Assembly: GCA_016783965.1 (NCBI GenBank) | Contig: JADHVO010000001.1 | Span: forward strand, 62,001-126,000 | Reading direction: 5' to 3' | Source: Alphaproteobacteria bacterium | Lineage (GTDB): Bacteria > Pseudomonadota > Alphaproteobacteria > Micropepsales > Micropepsaceae | Length of the DNA stretch: 64,000 nucleotides | Shown: positions 35,373 through 44,960 of the stretch, one piece after another | How the letters are laid out: each line of letters opens with the position of its first letter | Position numbering within the stretch: the first letter of the stretch is position 1 | Program-made: the position numbers and the translations under genes | The notes under the pieces: generated by a model | The model's input: only the letters and a program-made list of their open reading frames with translations | Databases searched by the model: none | Told to the model about the DNA's origin: nothing

Positions 35373-36371
35373 CTACGACGTTGCCGGCCGCGGCGGCGGA
35401 ACCGGCGGCACGGCGCCCGCCGTCGAGCGGCGTGTCGCGACAGCCGCCGTGATCTGCTCGCCCAGCGCTTCCTTGGTCATCTCCGCGATACCGGCGATCG
35501 AACCCAACAGCCCGGCGGAATCCATCGGCAGCACCACGAACTTGCCGTTCGGCGCGCTCGCAAGCTGAGCGAACGCATCGACATATTTCTGGCCGAGGAA
35601 GTAATTCAGCGCGTTGACGTTGCCGGCCTCGATGGATTCCGAGACCATCTGCGTCGCCTTCGCTTCTGCCTGCGCCAGGCGCTCGCGCGCCTCGGCATCG
35701 CGGAACGCCGCTTCCTTGCGGCCCTCCGCCTGGAGGATGGCGGATTGCTTGGCGCCCTCGGCACGAAGGATCGCGGCGTTCTTCTCGCCGTCCGCCTGGG
35801 TAACCTCGGCGCGGCGGAAGCGCTCCGCCTTCATCTGGCGCGCCATCGCTTCCGTGATGTCGGAGGGCGGGGACAGATCCTTGATCTCGATTCGCGTGAC
35901 CTTCACGCCCCAGGGAACCGTCGCCTGGTCGACCACCGCCAGCAGGCGCTGGTTGATCTCGTCGCGCTTGGAGAGAACCTCGTCCAGGTCCATCGCGCCA
36001 ATCACGGTACGCGCGTTGGTCAGGCAGAGATTGGTGATGCCCGCCTGCAGGTTTGCAACTTCGTACGCGGCCTTCGCCGCGTCGATCACCTGATAGAAAG
36101 CGATGGCATCTGCGGTGACCGTCGCGTTGTCGCGCGTGATCACCACCTGGCTCGGAACCGGCAGCACCTCTTCCATCATCGACAGCTTGCGCCCGATGCG
36201 GTCCACATACGGCACGATCAGGTTGAGCCCGGGTTTGAGCACCTTCGTAAATCGTCCGAAGCGCTCGACGGTCCACTCCCGTCCCTGCGGCACGCTCTTC
36301 ACGCCCGCGAAGATCGTAACGAGCGCGAGGAACAACACCGCGAAGACGAATAAGGTGGCGCCTTCCATCAT
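35373..36371 (-). CDS. SPFH/stomatin-like membrane protein (QmcA family)
   Basis: 332 residues from ATG 36371, with GGGGAGAG as ribosome site. An N-terminal membrane helix (about 4-23), then the SPFH/Band 7 domain (about 27-200) with VPQGREWTVERFGRF and PGLNLIVPYVDRIG, then a coiled-coil region of Ala, Glu and Lys (about 200-255). The family forms large ring assemblies in the inner membrane and modulates proteases; QmcA associates with FtsH in E. coli. It is paired with NfeD downstream. Divergent to eipA across 177 bases. Confidence 0.88.
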   Translation of the reverse strand: MMEGATLFVFAVLFLALVTIFAGVKSVPQGREWTVERFGRFTKVLKPGLNLIVPYVDRIGRKLSMMEEVLPVPSQVVITRDNATVTADAIAFYQVIDAAKAAYEVANLQAGITNLCLTNARTVIGAMDLDEVLSKRDEINQRLLAVVDQATVPWGVKVTRIEIKDLSPPSDITEAMARQMKAERFRRAEVTQADGEKNAAILRAEGAKQSAILQAEGRKEAAFRDAEARERLAQAEAKATQMVSESIEAGNVNALNYFLGQKYVDAFAQLASAPNGKFVVLPMDSAGLLGSIAGIAEMTKEALGEQITAAVATRRSTAGAVPPVPPPRPATS

Positions 36372-36548
36372 TTTCTCTCCCCTTGCCCGGTGAGGAACCG
36401 GACTCGCCCGTAACATAGGGCCGGCAGCGGCCATGAAAAGGCCTTGAACAGCATCACAAGCTTCCTACGCCCCATTTGTGGCGCAATCGTCTTTCGGGCA
36501 TAGGATGGCGCACGGCGGGGATGCACTGATTCGAAGGAGCTAAGACGC

Positions 36549-37211
36549 ATGCGTTCGCCTCGGACTCTGGCCGCCCTCTTCGCAGGAATCGCCGCGTTGG
36601 CGCTGTCCACTGCATCCACCTCCGCCGAGGATGTGCGGTCCGTACCTCCGCCTCATCCGCTCGATGAATCCGCGCCGCCGGCGCCGGCGCCGCGGGAGAT
36701 CGCCTCGCGTCATGGCGACGCCAACGACGACACCTTCTCGCCAGACGAGATCGTGCAGGCGGGCTCTGACTTCTTCGGCGTGACCACCGAAGTCATGGCC
36801 AAGGCCGTGCAGCGCGTCACCGAGGACCTCGGCCAACCGGACGGTTACATCAAGGGCGACGAAGGGTCGGGCGCGTTCGTGGTGGGCCTGCGCTACGGCT
36901 CAGGCTGGCTGATCCGCAAGGGCATGGAGCCGACGCGCGTGTACTGGCGCGGACCGTCCATCGGCTTCGACGCCGGCGCCAACGGCTCCAAGGTTTTCAC
37001 GCTGGTCTACAATTTGCGCGAGGAGCGCCGTCTCTATCAGCGCTTCCCCGGCGTCGAAGGCAGTTTCTATTTCGTCGCTGGCCTGGGCGTGAACTACATG
37101 CGCTCCGGCGGTGTGACGCTGGCCCCGATCCGTACCGGCGTCGGCCTGCGCGCGGGCGTGAACGCGCATTACCAGGTCTACAGCGACCGGCGCGACTGGT
37201 TCCCGCTCTGA
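36549..37211 (+). CDS. eipA: EipA/DUF1134 envelope integrity protein
   Basis: 220 residues with a signal peptide (about 1-26, ending TSAE). The DUF1134 domain (about 58-220) has FSPDEIVQAGSDFFGVTTE, then YGSGWLIRKGMEPTRVYWRGPSIGFD (quoted partly) and GVNYMRSGGVTLAPIRTGVGLR. In Brucella, the family member EipA is a periplasmic protein needed for envelope integrity and has a beta-barrel fold. Converges with secF six bases downstream. Confidence 0.9.
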   Translation: MRSPRTLAALFAGIAALALSTASTSAEDVRSVPPPHPLDESAPPAPAPREIASRHGDANDDTFSPDEIVQAGSDFFGVTTEVMAKAVQRVTEDLGQPDGYIKGDEGSGAFVVGLRYGSGWLIRKGMEPTRVYWRGPSIGFDAGANGSKVFTLVYNLREERRLYQRFPGVEGSFYFVAGLGVNYMRSGGVTLAPIRTGVGLRAGVNAHYQVYSDRRDWFPL

Positions 37212-37217
37212 TCCGAC

Positions 37218-38162
37218 TTAAGCGGTAGCGGCGGCGGTATCGCCGTCGTCGACCCGGCCTGCCGGCGCCGGCAGGTAGAGGAGCAGCGCGGCCGCGACAT
37301 AGATCGACGAGAACGTGCCGACCACGATACCGAACAGGATCGCGGCCGAGAAGTCGAACAGCGACGGTCCACCGAAGATCAGCAGCGGGATCAGCGACAC
37401 GCCGGTCGCGACGCTGGTCAGGATCGTCCGGGTCATCATCTGATTGGTCGAAAGGTTGATGAGTTCCGCCAGACCGGTGCGCTTGTACTTGCGCCGGTTC
37501 TCGCGGATTCGGTCGAACACCACGACGGTGTCGTTGATCGAATAGCCCGCCAGCGTCAGCAACGCCGCGATCGAGGTCAGCGTGAAGTCGAGGTGCATGA
37601 TCGAATAGAGACCCGCAGTGACGAGCACGTCATGCCCCGTCGCGAGCGCTGCGCTGATGCCGTATTGCCACTCGAACCGCACCGCCACCCAGGCACCGAT
37701 CGCGAGCACCGCCAGCAGCGTCGCAAGCACGCCGGCATGGAACAATTCGCCGGACACCTTGGGGCCGACAATCTCGGCGCGGCGATAGGTGTAGCTCTCG
37801 CCCAGCTTGGTGCGGATCTTCTGCGCGGTCGCCTGCTCCGCCGCGTCGGTATCCGGCTGCACGCGGATCAGCACGCAGGAATTCACCGGCTTGTCGCACT
37901 CGCCGCCGCCGAAATACTGGATTTGCGTTTCCTTGAAGCCGAGGCCGCCGACGTCGCTGCGCATCCTGGCGATGTCGATCACCTGCGCCGACTTGACTTC
38001 CATCAGCACGCCGCCTGTGAAGTCGATGCCGAGGTTGAAGCCATGGATCAAGATCGACGCGATCGATGCCAGCAGGAGCAGGCCGTCGATGGCGAACGCC
38101 ACATAACGGGCGCCAACGAAGTTTATGTTCGTGGCTTCAGGCAGGAAACGCAGCAGAGGCAT
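37218..38162 (-). CDS. secF: protein translocase subunit SecF
   Basis: 314 residues from the ATG at 38162. SecF works with SecD, using the proton gradient to assist export through SecYEG. Six membrane helices; the N-terminal periplasmic segment contains GIDFTGGVLMEV (about 49-60), and the later GYSINDTVVVFDRIREN (about 212-228) is the SecF hallmark in helix 4-5. A longer open frame upstream is non-homologous. No secD is visible next to it, unlike the usual secD-secF pair. Confidence 0.95.
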   Translation of the reverse strand: MPLLRFLPEATNINFVGARYVAFAIDGLLLLASIASILIHGFNLGIDFTGGVLMEVKSAQVIDIARMRSDVGGLGFKETQIQYFGGGECDKPVNSCVLIRVQPDTDAAEQATAQKIRTKLGESYTYRRAEIVGPKVSGELFHAGVLATLLAVLAIGAWVAVRFEWQYGISAALATGHDVLVTAGLYSIMHLDFTLTSIAALLTLAGYSINDTVVVFDRIRENRRKYKRTGLAELINLSTNQMMTRTILTSVATGVSLIPLLIFGGPSLFDFSAAILFGIVVGTFSSIYVAAALLLYLPAPAGRVDDGDTAAATA

Positions 38163-38277
38163 GGGAAATCCGGAAAAAGCCCGCCTGACATATAGGGAGC
38201 AGCCTCCCGCGACAAGCCAACCGTCACATTTGCATAATTCCCTGTTTTGGCGACACTTTCGCCCGGAGCATGAAGAC

Positions 38278-40200
38278 ATGAGCGCCATGGCCGCCGCCCC
38301 GCACGGCCCGGAGACGCCGAAGATCGCGCCCAGCCCCAGCGGGCTGCAGGACACCGCCTATGCGGCGGTGATTGCCGCCGTGGTGGTTGCGGCCATCTAC
38401 TTCGGCCGGCCAATGCTGGTGCCGCTGGCGCTCTCGATCCTGATGGCGTTCGCGCTGGCACCCGTGGTCGAGTTCCTGCGAAGGCTGAGGGTCGGCCGCA
38501 TACCCGGCGTGATCCTGAGCGTCACCCTGGCCGTGCTTCTGATCATCGGCATCATGGGCTTCATCGGCACCCAGATAGCCTGGCTCGCGGCCAGCCTGCC
38601 GCAATACCAGACAAACATCGTCGCCAAGATTCAGTCGGTGGAAGGCTCGGCCGCGAACAACGGCGTCGTGCAGGGCGCCATCCGGATGTTCAACAATCTG
38701 AGCGACCAGCTCGCGCTAACTCCCGGTGCCGCCAGCAGCGCCACCGATCTTCAATCCAAGACGACCGGCCAGGTCCGCACGCCAGCGGTGCCGGTCGTCA
38801 TCCAGGACGCGCCGCCGGGACCGATTCAGGTAATCCAGCGATTCGGCGGCCCGCTACTCGAGCCGCTGGCCGACCTCACCATCATCATCATCTTCGTGAT
38901 CTTCATCCTGTTGCAGAAGGAAGACCTGCGCGACCGTTTCATCATGCTGGCGGGCGGACGCGACCTTCAGCGAACCACGCTCGCGCTCGACGACGGCGCC
39001 GAACGCCTGAGCCGCTATCTGCTGCTTCAAACCGGCGTCAACACCGTGTTCGGATTGGTGGTGGGGCTGTTGCTGTGGTGGGCGGGTGTCCCCAATCCGG
39101 CGCTGTGGGGCCTGATCGCCGGCATCTTTCGCTACGTGCCCTATATCGGCGTGCCGATCGCCGCCATCATGCCGTTGGCGTTGTCCATGGCTGTCGATCC
39201 CGGCTGGACGATGACCTTCATCACGCTCGGCGTCTTCGTCGTCCTGGAATCCGTCACCGGACAGGCTGTCGAACCGTGGCTCTACGGCCGCAACATGGGC
39301 CTGTCGGCACTGGCCGTCGTGGTCGCGGCGGGCTTCTGGACCTTCGTGTGGGGACCGGTAGGCCTGCTGCTCTCGACGCCGCTCACCATGTGCCTCGTTG
39401 TGCTCGGCCGCCACGTCGACCAGCTCCGCTTCCTCGACGTGATGCTGGGCGACGCGCCGCCCATGGCGCCGGAAGAGAGCTTCTATCTGCGCATGCTGGC
39501 GGGCAATTCCGATGAAGCGGCCGAGCAGGCCGAAGTCTTCCTCCAGCGCCACAGCCTGCCCGCCTATTTTGACGAGGTCGCCGTGCGCGGCCTCGCGCTG
39601 GCGCAGCTGGACGTCAATCGCGGGGCGCTGACCGAGGAGGGCCGCAAGCGCATCGGAACTTCGGTCGAGACCTTCATCGACAACCTCACCATGCAGGAGG
39701 ATCCCGAAACCCGCCAGCAGAGCGTCAGCCAAGAACTCGTGCCGCCCGGGTGGCAAAACAGGCCGGTCCTGTGCGTCGCCGGCCGCAGCACGCTCGATCA
39801 CGCTGCCGCTTCGCTGCTCGCGCACCTGCTGGAGCGCCAGGGTATCGGTGCCCGCATCGCCACCTTCGAGGACGTGTCGCCCTCCAACGTCGCCGATCTC
39901 TCATGCGATGGCGTGCGGGTGATCTGCGTCTCCTACCTGGAGCCCGGCAGTCCCAAGAACGCGCGCTACCTCGCGCGCCGCCTGCGCAAGCGCATGCCGG
40001 GCCTGCCGCTGATCGCCGGCTTCTGGAGCGTGATCGAGGACGATACGCACTATCTCGACAGCTTCGAGGCGACCGAGTGCGATTTCCTCGCCAACAACCT
40101 GCGGCAGGCGGTCGACCAGATCATCGCCCTGATGAAGAAGCCCGAGGGCCGCTTCGTCAGCAAGGTGAAGCCGGCCGAAGAAGAAACCGTCACCGACTGA
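38278..40200 (+). CDS. AI-2E-family permease with extra C-terminal domain
   Basis: 640 residues from ATG 38278. The first about 375 residues are an AI-2E/PerM-type membrane protein with eight predicted helices and the usual PLALSILMAFALAPVVE opening, the central VIFILLQKEDLRDRF region and the FRYVPYIGVPIAAIMP motif. The family includes TqsA and other exporters and also Na+/H+ antiporters, so the substrate is undecided. The remaining about 265 residues (375-640) are soluble; the last part (about 520-640) resembles a Rossmann-like, B12-binding-type fold (VLCVAGRSTLDHAAASLLAH, then GVRVICVSYLEPG). Such a long tail is seen in some alphaproteobacterial members and is likely regulatory. Confidence 0.82.
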   Translation: MSAMAAAPHGPETPKIAPSPSGLQDTAYAAVIAAVVVAAIYFGRPMLVPLALSILMAFALAPVVEFLRRLRVGRIPGVILSVTLAVLLIIGIMGFIGTQIAWLAASLPQYQTNIVAKIQSVEGSAANNGVVQGAIRMFNNLSDQLALTPGAASSATDLQSKTTGQVRTPAVPVVIQDAPPGPIQVIQRFGGPLLEPLADLTIIIIFVIFILLQKEDLRDRFIMLAGGRDLQRTTLALDDGAERLSRYLLLQTGVNTVFGLVVGLLLWWAGVPNPALWGLIAGIFRYVPYIGVPIAAIMPLALSMAVDPGWTMTFITLGVFVVLESVTGQAVEPWLYGRNMGLSALAVVVAAGFWTFVWGPVGLLLSTPLTMCLVVLGRHVDQLRFLDVMLGDAPPMAPEESFYLRMLAGNSDEAAEQAEVFLQRHSLPAYFDEVAVRGLALAQLDVNRGALTEEGRKRIGTSVETFIDNLTMQEDPETRQQSVSQELVPPGWQNRPVLCVAGRSTLDHAAASLLAHLLERQGIGARIATFEDVSPSNVADLSCDGVRVICVSYLEPGSPKNARYLARRLRKRMPGLPLIAGFWSVIEDDTHYLDSFEATECDFLANNLRQAVDQIIALMKKPEGRFVSKVKPAEEETVTD

Positions 40201-40282
40201 AAATCGCACCGCTCCTGCCGCTGCGGCACCGTTCCGCCACTCGCGCGGCGGCGCTAGGCTTCCACGCAAAACGGAGGAAGCG

Positions 40283-41083
40283 GTGAGCATTGCGCCCGGC
40301 GAGTTCCAGCACACGCTCTATGTCGTGCGGGATCATGTCTGCACGATCACGCTCAATCGGCCCGAGCGGCGCAACGCGCTCAACCCGCGCGCCTATGCCG
40401 AGATCGAGGCGGCCTTCGTCGCTGCGTCCGCCGACAACGACATCCGCTGCGTGATCGTGACGGGCGCCGATCCGTCCTTCTGTTCCGGCGAGGACGTCAA
40501 GGAGATGATGACCGGCGAAGTCCGTCCCGCCGAAGCCGCGCCGCGCGTGGCACGGCCCACGCCGGCCGCCATGGCAGCGCTCGACTGTACCAAGCCGGTG
40601 ATCGCCGCCGTCAACGGCACCGCGGTCGGCTGGGGCATGGAGCTCGCGCTTTATGCCGACATCCGGATCGCGTCGGAAAACGCCAGGTTCGCCGAGTTGT
40701 TCGTGAAGCGCGGCCTCGTGCCGGACGTCGGCGGTTTCTACAAGCTGCCCGCGCTGGTCGGGGGCGCCAAGGCGGCAGAGCTGATGCTGACCGGGGATGT
40801 GATCGACGGGAAGGAAGCCGCCCGTATCGGGCTCGTCTCCGAGACCGTCCCCCATGGCGCGCTGATGCCGCGGGCGCAGGCGCTGGCCGCGACGATCGCC
40901 GCCAACCCACCGCTTGCCACCCGCGCCATCAAGGAGGGCCTGCGCCGCTACAATGGCGGCGATCCACGCGAGATCGGCACCTGGGCAATCGAGACGATCT
41001 ACCGCCTGTTCCAGACCGACGACCACCGCGAGGGCGTGAAGAGCTTCCTCGAGAAGCGCGAGCCGGTTTTCAAGGGCCGCTGA
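40283..41083 (+). CDS. enoyl-CoA hydratase/isomerase (crotonase family)
   Basis: 266 residues from GTG at 40283 with ACGGAGGAAG upstream. Crotonase marks are ITLNRPERRNALN (about 18-30), the oxyanion-hole FCSGEDVKEM (about 70-79) and AAVNGTAVGWGMELAL (about 112-127). A Glu near 74 may be part of the usual acid pair. It probably acts on enoyl-CoA or related thioesters in the cytoplasm. No neighbouring operon partner is evident. Confidence 0.85.
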   Translation: MSIAPGEFQHTLYVVRDHVCTITLNRPERRNALNPRAYAEIEAAFVAASADNDIRCVIVTGADPSFCSGEDVKEMMTGEVRPAEAAPRVARPTPAAMAALDCTKPVIAAVNGTAVGWGMELALYADIRIASENARFAELFVKRGLVPDVGGFYKLPALVGGAKAAELMLTGDVIDGKEAARIGLVSETVPHGALMPRAQALAATIAANPPLATRAIKEGLRRYNGGDPREIGTWAIETIYRLFQTDDHREGVKSFLEKREPVFKGR

Positions 41084-41149
41084 CGGCCTTCGCAAAACCG
41101 ACGAATGCGGCGACTATGCAGGGGGTCTGCATTCGCGGCGGGGATTGTC

Positions 41150-43936
41150 ATGCGGCTTGTTCCGGTAGCTTTGATAGGCGCGGCGTTGTGCGGCGCAGCA
41201 ATAGCAGCTGACGCTCCTCCCGGCCTCTGGTTGCCGACCGGCCAGTCCGTCACACCGACTGCAGCCCCCGGCAGCGACTTCCAGCCGCTCAAATCGGATC
41301 TCCCGGTCGTGGGCGAACAGCGCGTCGGCGGGGGCGCCACGACCCTCGTCTCGCCTGACGGCAAGAGCCTGTTCGTCCTGACGGCCGGCTACAACACTTG
41401 GCGCGGCCCGGACGGCAAACGCGTCGCCGACGCCTCGACCGAGCATCTCTTCGTCTACGACACCGCCCCCAGCCTCAAGCTCAGGCAGGATATCCACGTG
41501 CCCAACAGCTACGGCGGCATGGCGCTGTCGGCGGATGGCGAGGCGCTCTATGTCGCGGGCGGCGTGGACGACAACGTCCACGTCTATCGCAGGAACGCCA
41601 CGGGCCTCTGGGCCGAGTCCGGTGCGGCCATTGCGCTTGGCCACACGTCGGGCAACGGCCTTGTGCATGGCAACGCCGAGGCATTGAAACCCATGGCGGC
41701 CGGCATTGCGCTGACGCCGTCGGGCCGTCTGCTGGTGGCGAACTACGAGAACGACTCGGTCACCCTGGTCGATCCCGCGCAAGGCAAAGCGGTGCAGGAA
41801 CTTGACCTTCGGCCCGGCAAGGTCGACCCGAAACAAGCAGGCCGCGCGGGCGGCGAGTTTCCCTACTGGATCGCCGTCGCTCCAAACGGCACGGCGTACG
41901 TGTCAAGCCTGCGCGACCGCGAGATCGTGGTCCTGTCGACCGCCGGCACGGCGAAGATCACGGCGCGCATCGCCGTGACGGGCAATCCCAACCGGCTGCT
42001 CCTCAACCGCGATGCCACCCGCCTCTTCGTCACCGCCGACAACGCCGACCGCGTCTATGTCATCGACACCGCGACCGACAAGATCGTGTCTTCAATCGGC
42101 GTCGGCGCCCCGGCGGGCTGGGGTGCAAACGCCCACCTGCCCGGCGCCGCGCCCAACGGCCTGGCCCTGTCGCCGGACGAGCACACGCTCTACGTCACCG
42201 AGGGCGGCATCAACGCCGTCGGCATCGTTCGCCTGGATGGCGCGCCGCAATTGGTCGGCCTCGTCCCGACCGCTTGGCAACCCAATTCCGTGAGCGTCAG
42301 CGTCGACGGACGCATGCTGTTCGTCGCCAACGGCAAGAGCCCGGCAGGCCCCAATCCCCGCAACTGCCGGCCGGCGACCGCGAAGACGGCGTTCTGCACC
42401 GAAGCCGACCAGCACCGCGTCCCGAACCAGTATGTCTGGCAGCTGACGACAGGCGGCGTTACCGCCATAGCGGTGCCCGATCCTGACACACTCAAACGAC
42501 TGACCGCCATCACCGCCGACAACAACGGCTTTCGCGAGGTCACGAGCGCCGAGGACGCACGCCTGATGGCGGAGCTGCGCAAGCGGATCAGGCACGTGAT
42601 TTACATCGTGCGCGAAAACCGCACCTACGATCAGATTCTCGGCGATCTGCCCCACACCGACGGCGATCCGAACCTGGTCCAGTTCGGTCCCACGATGACA
42701 CCGAACCAGCATGCGCTGGCCAGTGAGTTCGTCGCGCTGGACGCGTTCTTCGACAGCGGCGAAGCCAGCGGTAACGGCTGGAACTGGTCCACGGCGGCGC
42801 GGACCACCGATGTCACCGAGAAGGAAATGCCCGTCAATTACGCGGGCCGCGGCCTCACCTACGATTTCGAGGGCAGCACCCGCAACATCAACGTGGCGCT
42901 GGACGGCAAGGCGCGGGTCGCCGCCGATCCGATGAACGATCCCGATCCGGATCTTCTGCCAGGCGGCGCCAACCAGGCCGCGCCAGACGGGCCGGACGGC
43001 GAGCGCGAGGAAGGCTATCTGTGGGATGCAGCCCTCCGGGCGCATCTCAGCGTGCGCAACTATGGCTTCTTCTGCGATCTGTCGCGCTACGAGCCCGGCA
43101 TCCCCGCCAACCTGCAGGTTCCTAAGGAGCGCGATCCCGCTTCGAAGAAGCTGCGCGTCGCGTTCCCCACCAGCCGGTCTCTTGCGCCGTACACCGATCC
43201 GTACTTCCGCGGCTTCGACACCCAGTTCGCCGACTACTGGCGCTACCGGGAATGGGCGCGCGAGTTCGCCGATTATGAAAGGAGAGGCACGCTGCCGCGG
43301 CTGGAGACGGTGCGCTTCATGCACGACCACACGGGCAGTTTCGCGACCGCCGCCGACGGCGTGAACACGCCGGAGCTCCAGGTCGCCGACAACGACTATG
43401 CCGTCGGCCTCCTGATCGACCGCGTGGCGCACAGCCGCTTCGCCAGGGACACGCTGATCTTCGTGATCGAGGACGACGCCCAGGACGGTCCCGACCACGT
43501 CGACGCCCATCGTTCGGTCGCGTTCATCGCCGGGCCGTATGTGCGGCACGGCGCAGTCGTGTCCGACCGCTACACGACGGTGAACTTCATGCGCACGATG
43601 GAAATGGTGCTCCATCTCAAGCCGCTCAACTTCCATGATGCGAACGCGCGGCCGATGGCAAACGTGTTCGACGTCGCGCAGGCCGATTGGACCTACCATG
43701 CCCGCGTACCGGACATGCTGCGCAATTCAACGTTGCCGCTGCCGCCGGCCCAGCACGCGGCGGTGCGGCCGCCGCACGACGCGGCTTATTGGGCAAAGGC
43801 GATGGCGCGGTTCGACTTCTCCGCCGAAGACCGTCTCGACAGCGGCGCCTACAACCGCGTGCTTTGGGCGGGGCTGATGGGGGACAAGCCGTATCCGGAG
43901 ACACGCGACGGCCGCAACCGCCGCGCCGCGCGCTGA
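41150..43936 (+). CDS. YncE-like beta-propeller fused to phosphoesterase
   Basis: 928 residues from ATG 41150. A signal peptide (1-19, ending AAIAA) precedes a beta-propeller of YncE/LVIVD type (about 60-420) with repeated V-(S/A)-x-D-G-x-x-L-(F/Y)-V and NGLALSPDEHTLYV. From about 470 a phosphoesterase (alkaline-phosphatase-like superfamily) begins with HVIYIVRENRTYDQILGDL, then ASGNGWNWSTAA. A metal site is in FVIEDDAQDGPDHVDAHRSVAFI (quoted in part) near residue 780. Such fusions are periplasmic or secreted and may hydrolyse phosphodiesters or phospholipids; substrate unknown. Confidence 0.8.
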   Translation: MRLVPVALIGAALCGAAIAADAPPGLWLPTGQSVTPTAAPGSDFQPLKSDLPVVGEQRVGGGATTLVSPDGKSLFVLTAGYNTWRGPDGKRVADASTEHLFVYDTAPSLKLRQDIHVPNSYGGMALSADGEALYVAGGVDDNVHVYRRNATGLWAESGAAIALGHTSGNGLVHGNAEALKPMAAGIALTPSGRLLVANYENDSVTLVDPAQGKAVQELDLRPGKVDPKQAGRAGGEFPYWIAVAPNGTAYVSSLRDREIVVLSTAGTAKITARIAVTGNPNRLLLNRDATRLFVTADNADRVYVIDTATDKIVSSIGVGAPAGWGANAHLPGAAPNGLALSPDEHTLYVTEGGINAVGIVRLDGAPQLVGLVPTAWQPNSVSVSVDGRMLFVANGKSPAGPNPRNCRPATAKTAFCTEADQHRVPNQYVWQLTTGGVTAIAVPDPDTLKRLTAITADNNGFREVTSAEDARLMAELRKRIRHVIYIVRENRTYDQILGDLPHTDGDPNLVQFGPTMTPNQHALASEFVALDAFFDSGEASGNGWNWSTAARTTDVTEKEMPVNYAGRGLTYDFEGSTRNINVALDGKARVAADPMNDPDPDLLPGGANQAAPDGPDGEREEGYLWDAALRAHLSVRNYGFFCDLSRYEPGIPANLQVPKERDPASKKLRVAFPTSRSLAPYTDPYFRGFDTQFADYWRYREWAREFADYERRGTLPRLETVRFMHDHTGSFATAADGVNTPELQVADNDYAVGLLIDRVAHSRFARDTLIFVIEDDAQDGPDHVDAHRSVAFIAGPYVRHGAVVSDRYTTVNFMRTMEMVLHLKPLNFHDANARPMANVFDVAQADWTYHARVPDMLRNSTLPLPPAQHAAVRPPHDAAYWAKAMARFDFSAEDRLDSGAYNRVLWAGLMGDKPYPETRDGRNRRAAR

Positions 43937-43941
43937 AGTTC

Positions 43942-44868
43942 CTAGTCGACGGCGATGCTGCGCACCTTCACGGGCACGCCGCAGATGTCGAGGTTGGGTG
44001 ACGGCTGGCGGAAGTAGAACGGCGACGTCGGGTGCCGACGCGCCTCCAGCGAGTCCGCGAAGAACTTTGACTCGGTGCGCAATACCTGGAACGCGCGCCG
44101 CTCCGTTACGGGCAGGTCCGACATCAGCGCCATCTTGACGATCGCATCGCGCTTGCTGATGTCCTGGATCACGCCGCTCTCCACGTCCGGATCGCCGCGC
44201 TGGAGCTTTTGCAGCACCTCCATGCCGCGCAGCACGCGCCCGAATGCGGTCAGGTCTCGGTCCAGCCGCCGCGGCGACTGGCCGATCACGATATAGAACT
44301 CGGTCGACGCCGTATCGGGACCGTTGTCCCGCGCGAACGCGAAGGTACCCGGGCAATGTATCAGCCATTCGCGCTTGTCCTTGGGATCGCGGGCCACTGG
44401 GAAGCCGTCTTCGAAACCCACCTCCGGCGCCATCAAATCGGCGTTACCGAGCGGCGTGAAAACCGGTGACGGCGCCGACGCGCGATCGAACTCCGCCTTC
44501 AGCGGCGGCCACCGTTTCTCGAGATCCCTTGCCTCGACAGGATGATCCTTGGTGGAGGCTGTCCCCTCTCCGATGCCGCCCTGCACCACGAACCCGTCGA
44601 TGACGCGGTAGAAAGACAACCCGTCATAGAAATGCGCCCGGATTAGCGCCCGCAGGCGGTCAGCGTGCCCGGGCGCGAATTCCGCCGCGAGTTCGACCAC
44701 AACCTGCCCGTACTTGGTGTCGATCAGCACCAAATTGTCGGGATCGACGACGCGCCACGCGTCCGCCGGCGGCTCAGGTGGACCATCCGCACCCAAAACG
44801 GGTGCAGCAGCCATGCAGACCGCCAGCATTGCTGTGGCCAGCCAATACGTGTTCTTACGGGTAATCAT
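43942..44868 (-). CDS. periplasmic cyclophilin-type peptidyl-prolyl isomerase
   Basis: 308 residues with a signal peptide (about 8-26, ending VLGAD). The cyclophilin domain (about 45-240) has VVVELAAEFAPGHADRLRAL, FYRVIDGFVVQGG (about 92-104) and TASTEFYIVIGQSPRRLD. The family speeds proline isomerisation during periplasmic folding. The C-terminal 65 residues are extra. Converges with the phosphoesterase fusion gene after 5 bases and diverges from the kinase gene across 92 bases. Confidence 0.88.
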   Translation of the reverse strand: MITRKNTYWLATAMLAVCMAAAPVLGADGPPEPPADAWRVVDPDNLVLIDTKYGQVVVELAAEFAPGHADRLRALIRAHFYDGLSFYRVIDGFVVQGGIGEGTASTKDHPVEARDLEKRWPPLKAEFDRASAPSPVFTPLGNADLMAPEVGFEDGFPVARDPKDKREWLIHCPGTFAFARDNGPDTASTEFYIVIGQSPRRLDRDLTAFGRVLRGMEVLQKLQRGDPDVESGVIQDISKRDAIVKMALMSDLPVTERRAFQVLRTESKFFADSLEARRHPTSPFYFRQPSPNLDICGVPVKVRSIAVD

Positions 44869-44960
44869 GTGCTCCCAATTCCCTTGCCCGCGCGGGTCTG
44901 TGCGCCGTTCTATTCCGGAACGGCGTCCGCGCGCCAGAACCGCGGGCCCCGGGGGTTGCG

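Noticed and set aside
41135..41155. Single TGTCAT near the phosphoesterase fusion start, considered as a Pho box
   Set aside because: Only one half-site, and it overlaps the ATG, a coincidence common at start codons.
42092..43699. Minus-strand open frame opposite the beta-propeller/phosphoesterase gene
   Set aside because: Shadow of the real gene; no domains and biased residues.
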